Positions 23,965-28,317 of a stretch of 28,317 nucleotides of DNA are shown here, piece after piece. This stretch comes from M55B118 sp964501715 (GTDB lineage Bacteria > Bacillota_I > Bacilli_A > Izemoplasmatales > Izemoplasmataceae). The DNA lies in contig CAZCTR010000016.1 of the NCBI GenBank assembly GCA_964501715.1, positions 1 through 28,317 of the forward strand, given 5' to 3'. The translations under genes were made by a program, and so were the position numbers. How positions within the stretch are numbered: position 1 is the first letter of the stretch; the number at the start of each line of letters is the position of its first letter. Under the pieces are notes generated by a model. It had not been told where the DNA came from. It did no database searches and saw nothing but the letters and a program-made list of their open reading frames with translations.

Positions 23965-24617
23965 TGAACAGGAAACGCATCACCATCATCACCGGGCATT
24001 ACGGGGCGGGGAAATCGGAGGTCGCCATTGAACTGGCGATCGCCGAACCGCCCTTTGACGTGCTTGTCGACTTGGATGTGGTGAACCCCTATTTCAGAAG
24101 CCGAAGCGCGGAGGATGTGCTCACCTCACACGGGGTCGAGCTGATCACTTCCCCTCTCGGTCGCGCTGCGGGGAGCGACCTTCCCTACATTCCACCGAGA
24201 GGAAGGGAACCCTTCGTCAACAAGGACTTGCGAGCTGTGTATGACCTTGCGGGCGATGTCTCGGGCGCGAAACTCATGATGCAGTACCGGGATGTCAGCA
24301 CAAACGCCAAGGACCTGGATTTCCTCTTCGTGGTCAATGTCTTCCGTCCGGAGACGGACACCCCGGAAAAAATCGAACACGCGATCAGCATGGTCGAGGC
24401 GGCTTCCCAGATGAAGGTCACCGGGCTCATCAACAACTCGAACCTCATGCACGAGACAGAGGAATCCCATCTTCAAAAGGGTCAAGAGATTCTGAGGCGC
24501 GTCAGTGAGGCCTCGGATCTACCCATCGTTCTGACATGCCATGATGCGTCATGGACACCGAAGCACCCCTATGAAGGGGCACTACTTTCGCTCAAGCGTC
24601 ATGTGAAGAGCGGATAG
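23964..24617 (+). CDS. P-loop ATP-binding protein of unknown role in a ketoacid oxidoreductase operon
   Basis: The 217-residue soluble protein has a Walker A motif GHYGAGKS at residues 11-18 and an Asp-rich LVDLDVVNPYFRSR that resembles the switch/Walker A' region of MinD/ParA/CobQ-type NTPases. The C-terminal part has VTGLINNSNLMHET, reminiscent of the guanine/adenine-contact strand of SIMIBI NTPases. No cysteine-metal motif is seen. It overlaps the dehydrogenase stop by 1 bp and sits just before the ferredoxin subunit, so a part in assembling or activating the ferredoxin oxidoreductase is a reasonable guess only. Confidence 0.75.
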   Translation: MNRKRITIITGHYGAGKSEVAIELAIAEPPFDVLVDLDVVNPYFRSRSAEDVLTSHGVELITSPLGRAAGSDLPYIPPRGREPFVNKDLRAVYDLAGDVSGAKLMMQYRDVSTNAKDLDFLFVVNVFRPETDTPEKIEHAISMVEAASQMKVTGLINNSNLMHETEESHLQKGQEILRRVSEASDLPIVLTCHDASWTPKHPYEGALLSLKRHVKSG

Positions 24618-24626
24618 GAGGGAATT

Positions 24627-24851
24627 ATGGCAGCGAAAGGAAGAATCATCATTGACGTCGATCATTGCAAGGGATGCGGCCTCTGCGTCCCGCATTGTCC
24701 CGTCAACATTCTCGAACTCGACACATCGACCACCAATGCGTTGGGATACACCCCGCTGAAAGTGAGCGACATGGAGCAATGCATCGCGTGCTCTTTTTGC
24801 GCGATGATGTGTCCCGACCGCGTCATCACGGTCGAACGCTACACAAAGTAA
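24627..24851 (+). CDS. vorD: 2-oxoacid:ferredoxin oxidoreductase delta subunit (2x 4Fe-4S ferredoxin)
   Basis: The 74-residue protein has two complete cluster motifs, CKGCGLCVPHCP starting at Cys14 and CIACSFCAMMCP in the C-terminal half, so two 4Fe-4S clusters are expected. It passes electrons from the TPP centre to free ferredoxin. AGGAGGG at 24616-24622 precedes the ATG. Adjacent alpha, beta and gamma genes show that it is an enzyme subunit, not a free ferredoxin. The vor symbol reflects context and is not proven. Confidence 0.88.
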   Translation: MAAKGRIIIDVDHCKGCGLCVPHCPVNILELDTSTTNALGYTPLKVSDMEQCIACSFCAMMCPDRVITVERYTK

Positions 24852-24863
24852 AGGAGGCCTCAA

Positions 24864-25934
24864 ATGGCTAAAGTACTCATGAAAGGCAACGAAGCCATGG
24901 CGCTTGCCGCCATCAAGGGTGGATGCGACGCCTTCTTCGGCTACCCCATCACCCCTCAGAACGAGTTGCCCGAATACCTTTCCAAGCATATGAAGGAACA
25001 TGGACGTGTCTTCGTCCAGGCCGAAAGCGAAGTCGCCGCGATCAACATGGTCTATGGCGCCGCGGGGAGCGGGGCTCGTGTGCTCACATCCTCATCATCG
25101 CCCGGCATCGCCCTCAAGCAGGAGGGCATCAGTTATCTAGCGGGCAGCGAGGTGCCTGCTGTCATCATCAACGTCATGCGTGGCGGACCCGGTCTCGGCG
25201 GCATACAGCCCGCACAGAGCGATTACATGCAGATCACGCGTGGCGGGGGAAATGGGGATTATCACGTGCTCGCCTTCGCCCCTGAGAACCTTCAGGAGAC
25301 CGTCGACATCATCAAGGAGAGCTTCACCCTCGCCGACAAGTACAGAAATCCCGTCATGATCGCCGCAGACGGTTTGCTTGGGCAGATGATGGAACCTGTG
25401 GACATGGAAAAGGAAGGCAAGGACGAACCTCCAATCGAGAAGGATTGGGCCGCCTCCGGCGAGAGCGGCAAACGCGGAAGACGCAACAGGATCGTCTCGC
25501 TATTTTTGGATCCGAACGACTTAGAAGCGCACAATCTCAAGCTTCAGGACAAATACAACCGCATGAAGGAAGAGGATCAGCGCTACGAGATGATAAAGAC
25601 CGCCGACGCAGAAATCGTGTTCGTCGCTTACGGCTCGATGGCGCGCATCGCACGAAGCGCGATTGAAAGCTTGAGAGAAGAAGGCGTCAAAGTCGGCATG
25701 ATACGCCCCATCTCCATCTGGCCGTTCCCGGAGAAGGCCTTTGAGGAACTGCCTGAAAGCGTCCATACGCTTCTCACACTGGAGATGAGTCTCGGACAGA
25801 TGCTCGAGGATGTCAAGATCGTCAATCAGGGACGGTTCAACATCGACTTCTTCGGCCGCACGGGCGGTGTCATCCCAGAACCCGGGGAGATCGTCGACAA
25901 AGTGCACACTCTCTTGAAAGAAGGTGGGAAATGA
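24864..25934 (+). CDS. vorB: 2-ketoisovalerate-type ferredoxin oxidoreductase alpha subunit
   Basis: The 356-residue subunit carries the pyrimidine-binding domain and the transketolase C-terminal-like domain. Seen are GCDAFFGYPITPQNE near residues 19-33, the ESEVAAINMVYGAAGSG stretch with the activating Glu, and TSSSSPGIALKQEG. The layout (separate alpha, beta, gamma and delta) fits VOR/KOR enzymes. With leucine dehydrogenase and Buk as neighbours, a branched-chain substrate is likelier than 2-oxoglutarate. AAGGAGG at 24850-24856 supports the start. Assignment as Vor rather than Kor rests on the operon. Confidence 0.87.
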   Translation: MAKVLMKGNEAMALAAIKGGCDAFFGYPITPQNELPEYLSKHMKEHGRVFVQAESEVAAINMVYGAAGSGARVLTSSSSPGIALKQEGISYLAGSEVPAVIINVMRGGPGLGGIQPAQSDYMQITRGGGNGDYHVLAFAPENLQETVDIIKESFTLADKYRNPVMIAADGLLGQMMEPVDMEKEGKDEPPIEKDWAASGESGKRGRRNRIVSLFLDPNDLEAHNLKLQDKYNRMKEEDQRYEMIKTADAEIVFVAYGSMARIARSAIESLREEGVKVGMIRPISIWPFPEKAFEELPESVHTLLTLEMSLGQMLEDVKIVNQGRFNIDFFGRTGGVIPEPGEIVDKVHTLLKEGGK

Positions 25935-26695
25935 TGGCCAATAAGACAGTTTATGAACCCGGCAAAGGCCTGACAGAACGTCCCTTCACCTATTGTCCGG
26001 GATGCACCCACGGCATCATCCACAAGCTGACCGGGGAGGTCCTTGAGGAAAAAGGGCTCATTGACGAGGCCATCGGCGTTGCAAGCGTCGGCTGCAGCGT
26101 CATGAGTTACGAGTTCTTCAACTGTGACATGCATCAGGCCGCCCACGGGCGGGCCCCCGCGGTCGCGACCGGAACGAAAAGGGTGAAGCCGAATAAGACG
26201 GTGTTCACTTATCAAGGTGACGGGGACCTCGCGTCCATCGGTCTTGCGGAGATCGTCCACGCGGCCCACCGTGGTGAGAACATCACCGTTGTCTTTGTCA
26301 ATAACGCGATCTATGGCATGACCGGCGGTCAGATGGCGCCGACCACCCTGATCGGTCAGCAGACCACCACCTCCCCATTCGGCCGTGAGAAGGCGCTCGC
26401 GGGTGAACCGCTTCGCATCAGCGAAATGCTTGCGACCATTCCCGGCGCAACCTATCTGGAGCGTGTGAGCGTGCATGACCCTGCACATGTCAGAAAAGCG
26501 AAAAAAGCGCTCGAGAAGGCGTTTGACGTACAAACGAATAAACAGGGGTTCTCCTTGATCGAATTCATTTCCACCTGCCCGGTACAATGGGGCATGCAAC
26601 CTTATGAAGCCACCGAATGGGCGGTTGAAAACATGATTCCCTACTTCCCTCTCGGCGTCTTCAAGGACGCCACCGGAGGTGATGGTGATGCCTAG
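25934..26695 (+). CDS. vorA: 2-ketoisovalerate-type ferredoxin oxidoreductase beta subunit (TPP-binding)
   Basis: The 253-residue subunit binds thiamine diphosphate: GDGDLASIG followed by VNNAIYGMTGGQMAPTT is the classical TPP/Mg motif, near residues 95-137. CPGC at the N-terminus and further Cys (GCSV, NCDM) are typical of the family. ATG 25934 is preferred to ATG 25931 because AAGGTGG at 25921-25927 is then spaced by 6 bp; the alternative adds one Met. The start overlaps the alpha-subunit stop. It converts the 2-oxoacid to acyl-CoA and CO2 with the other subunits. Confidence 0.9.
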   Translation: MANKTVYEPGKGLTERPFTYCPGCTHGIIHKLTGEVLEEKGLIDEAIGVASVGCSVMSYEFFNCDMHQAAHGRAPAVATGTKRVKPNKTVFTYQGDGDLASIGLAEIVHAAHRGENITVVFVNNAIYGMTGGQMAPTTLIGQQTTTSPFGREKALAGEPLRISEMLATIPGATYLERVSVHDPAHVRKAKKALEKAFDVQTNKQGFSLIEFISTCPVQWGMQPYEATEWAVENMIPYFPLGVFKDATGGDGDA

Positions 26696-27236
26696 CAATG
26701 AACGCGTGGTCATCGCCGGCTTCGGCGGCCAGGGCGTCATGCTCATGGGACAGATCCTCGCCCAGGCCGCGACCGATGAAGGGCTCAAGACGGTATGGAT
26801 ACCATCCTACGGCCCCGAATCGCGCGGAGGTACGGCAAACTGTTTCGTGACCATCAGCGACCAATCGATCAACGCCCCCATGGTAAGCGAGAGTGACACC
26901 TTGATCGCCATGAACATGCCTTCGCTCGAGAAATTCGAGAAGAAGATCAGAAAAGGCGGCCGCCTGCTGGTGAACGCCTCACTCATCAAGGACCACGAAT
27001 ACCGCAAAGACATCGAAGTGCACGAGGTTGCCGTCAATGACATCGCCCTGGAAATCGGGAATTTGAAAGTCGCCAACATGGTCATGCTCGGGGCCTACTT
27101 GCAGGCAAGCGGCATTTTTGAGCCTGAAGCGCTCGAGAAAGTCTTCAAGGACAAGTTCACCGGCAAAAAGGCTGAACTTCTCGACCTCAACATGCGTGCG
27201 CTTCGCCGTGGCATGAAAGAAATCGAGAAAGCTTAG
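26688..27236 (+). CDS. vorC: 2-ketoisovalerate-type ferredoxin oxidoreductase gamma subunit
   Basis: The 182-residue subunit has the family start VVIAGFGGQGVMLMGQILA and the CoA/2-oxoacid-contact stretch SYGPESRGGTANCFV near residues 42-56. Start 26688 is chosen because GGAGGTGA at 26675-26682 is correctly spaced from it; in-frame starts 26679 and 26682 would lie inside the Shine-Dalgarno. It overlaps the beta-subunit stop by 8 bp. It completes the four-subunit enzyme. Confidence 0.9.
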   Translation: MPSNERVVIAGFGGQGVMLMGQILAQAATDEGLKTVWIPSYGPESRGGTANCFVTISDQSINAPMVSESDTLIAMNMPSLEKFEKKIRKGGRLLVNASLIKDHEYRKDIEVHEVAVNDIALEIGNLKVANMVMLGAYLQASGIFEPEALEKVFKDKFTGKKAELLDLNMRALRRGMKEIEKA

Positions 27237-27244
27237 GTGAGAGC

Positions 27245-28300
27245 ATGAGAATTCTGACCATCAACCCTGGTTCCACAAGCACCAAGGTTGCGGTTTTCCA
27301 GGAGAGAAAACGCATTGCCAAGGCGACAATACGCCACAACGGCAACCATTTGCTGAAATATGACTCCCTCGTCGACCAACTGCCATTGAGACAAGAGCTG
27401 ATTGTCGAGTTCCTTCACGAATACGAGATCGAACTGGACACAATCGACGGGTTCATCGGAAGAGGGGGACTCGTCCGACCTCTGGAAAGCGGACTGTACC
27501 GGGTGAACGAGACCATGGTGGAGACGCTTAGAAACAACACCTACGGACATCACGCCTCCAACCTTGGCGGCCTCATCGCCAAGGCGCTTGCCGAAAAGGT
27601 GGGGAAGGAGGCCTTCATCGCCGACCCTGTCGTGGTGGACGAGATGGCGGATGTCGCTAGGTTCTCAGGACTCAATGGCGTCGAAAGACGCAGCATCTTC
27701 CATGCCTTGAATCAAAAAGCTGTGGCCCGCGCCTACAGCGAGGATATCAAGGTGCCTTATGAAAAGCTCCATCTCATCGTCGCCCATCTGGGCGGGGGCA
27801 TCAGCATCGGCTATCATAGGAATGGCCGCGTCGTCGATGTGAACAACGCCCTTGACGGGGATGGTCCGATGTCTCCTGAAAGGTCAGGCTCACTCCCTGT
27901 GAGTAGTGTCATCGATCTTGCGAAGGACAGTGACAGCGAAAGTTTGAAACGCAGGGTGAGCGCGTATGGAGGCATGTTTTCCTATCTGAACACGAAAGAC
28001 GGCGAGGAAGTGAGCGACATGCTTGCCGAGGGGAATGTCGAAGCCTCCCGGGTCATTGACGCGATGGTCTATCAGATCGCGAAGGAGATCGGATCTTTGC
28101 ACGGCATTGCGAAAGGTCAACTCGACGCGATCATCCTGACCGGCGGGCTCGCCTACAACCAGGATGTGATCCAGCCCTTGATCGAGATGATTGACCATCT
28201 TGGTGACATCAGCATCCATCCGGGCGAAAACGAGCTCGAAAGCCTAGCTTTCAACATGTACAAATACCTCAACGGAGAAATTGAGGCGAAAGAATATTGA
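27245..28300 (+). CDS. buk: Butyrate kinase / branched-chain fatty acid kinase
   Basis: An acetokinase-family ASKHA enzyme of 351 residues, typical of Buk. It begins RILTINPGSTSTKVAVF, the phosphate-binding motif of the family, with IVAHLGGGISIGYHRNG and DGDGPMSPERSGSLP as further signatures. It makes ATP and butyrate, isobutyrate or isovalerate from the acyl phosphate. AGGTGA at 27235-27240 overlaps the vorC stop and is well placed. It is last in the operon. The enzyme making the acyl phosphate (phosphotransbutyrylase, ptb) is not encoded beside it as is usual, so it must be elsewhere. Confidence 0.94.
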   Translation: MRILTINPGSTSTKVAVFQERKRIAKATIRHNGNHLLKYDSLVDQLPLRQELIVEFLHEYEIELDTIDGFIGRGGLVRPLESGLYRVNETMVETLRNNTYGHHASNLGGLIAKALAEKVGKEAFIADPVVVDEMADVARFSGLNGVERRSIFHALNQKAVARAYSEDIKVPYEKLHLIVAHLGGGISIGYHRNGRVVDVNNALDGDGPMSPERSGSLPVSSVIDLAKDSDSESLKRRVSAYGGMFSYLNTKDGEEVSDMLAEGNVEASRVIDAMVYQIAKEIGSLHGIAKGQLDAIILTGGLAYNQDVIQPLIEMIDHLGDISIHPGENELESLAFNMYKYLNGEIEAKEY

Positions 28301-28301
28301 A

Positions 28302-28317
28302 AGGCCTGAGAGGGCCT
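28302..28317 (+). terminator. Probable terminator after buk, cut by the window end
   Basis: AGGCC at 28302-28306 and GGCCT at 28313-28317 are complementary with a 6-nt loop, starting 1 bp after the buk stop. The expected T-run would lie beyond the window, so it cannot be confirmed. Confidence 0.45.

Noticed and set aside
1..28317. CRISPR arrays, insertion sequences, tRNA or rRNA genes, prophage parts
   Set aside because: No regularly spaced repeats, transposase-like proteins, terminal inverted repeats or tRNA-like cloverleaf sequences were seen; the window reads as ordinary chromosomal operons.
1..28317. Mycoplasma-type genetic code (TGA = Trp)
   Set aside because: Many full-length genes (HAD, priA, fmt, leuS, citXG, buk) end at TGA with the expected family length, and Trp is encoded by TGG.

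Overview
The window is a gene-dense bacterial segment. Nearly every base is coding, genes overlap by 1 to 17 bp, Shine-Dalgarno sites are strong, and promoters look like sigma-A promoters with an extended TGn-TATAAT -10 box. The gene set is typical of low-GC Gram-positive lineages and their wall-less relatives: RNase J, a leuS T-box, a YutG-type PgpA protein and CcpA-like operators. The base composition is only moderately GC-rich to balanced. TGA is used as a stop and TGG for Trp, so this is not the Mycoplasma/Spiroplasma code. My best inference is an anaerobic, amino-acid-fermenting member of Bacillota or a related Mycoplasmatota/Izemoplasma-like lineage; the exact taxon cannot be read from the sequence.

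Housekeeping part (1-8660). RNase J lies on the minus strand with its own terminator. Diverging from it is an operon of a Cof-type HAD phosphatase, priA and fmt; the def gene often found with priA and fmt is absent. A second operon encodes a YutG-like PgpA-family phosphatase, a six-helix membrane protein ending in what looks like a catalytically dead HD-GYP domain, and a LemA-like membrane protein. It closes with an intrinsic terminator.

Glutamate fermentation operon (8664-18225). Nine genes encode B12-dependent glutamate mutase (glmS, mutL reactivase, glmE), methylaspartate ammonia-lyase, and a complete citrate/citramalate-lyase set (citD, citE, citF, citC ligase, fused citXG). This is the methylaspartate route from glutamate through mesaconate and citramalate to acetate and pyruvate. 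The mesaconase gene is not in the window. The control region is the richest part: a 38-bp two-tier dyad, a good promoter, a near-consensus cre operator just after the start of transcription, and a leader of about 210 nt that holds an 8-bp closing helix, a candidate antiterminator and a strong intrinsic terminator before glmS. That is the architecture of a transcription-attenuation riboswitch, but I cannot match it to a known class.

Middle part (18213-22740). A radical SAM protein of the YtqA/YhcC family (minus strand) converges on citXG with a 13-bp overlap. A DUF1189-like membrane protein follows, and then leuS under a canonical T-box with a CUC specifier.

Branched-chain amino-acid fermentation operon (22757-28317). 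Leucine/valine dehydrogenase, a P-loop ATPase of unknown role, a four-subunit 2-ketoisovalerate-type ferredoxin oxidoreductase (delta, alpha, beta, gamma) and butyrate/branched-chain-acid kinase form one operon. Together they would oxidise Leu/Ile/Val to branched acyl-CoA and then make ATP. The required phosphotransbutyrylase is missing from the window. This operon also has a near-consensus cre site at the transcription start, so both amino-acid catabolic operons look subject to the same carbon-catabolite control.
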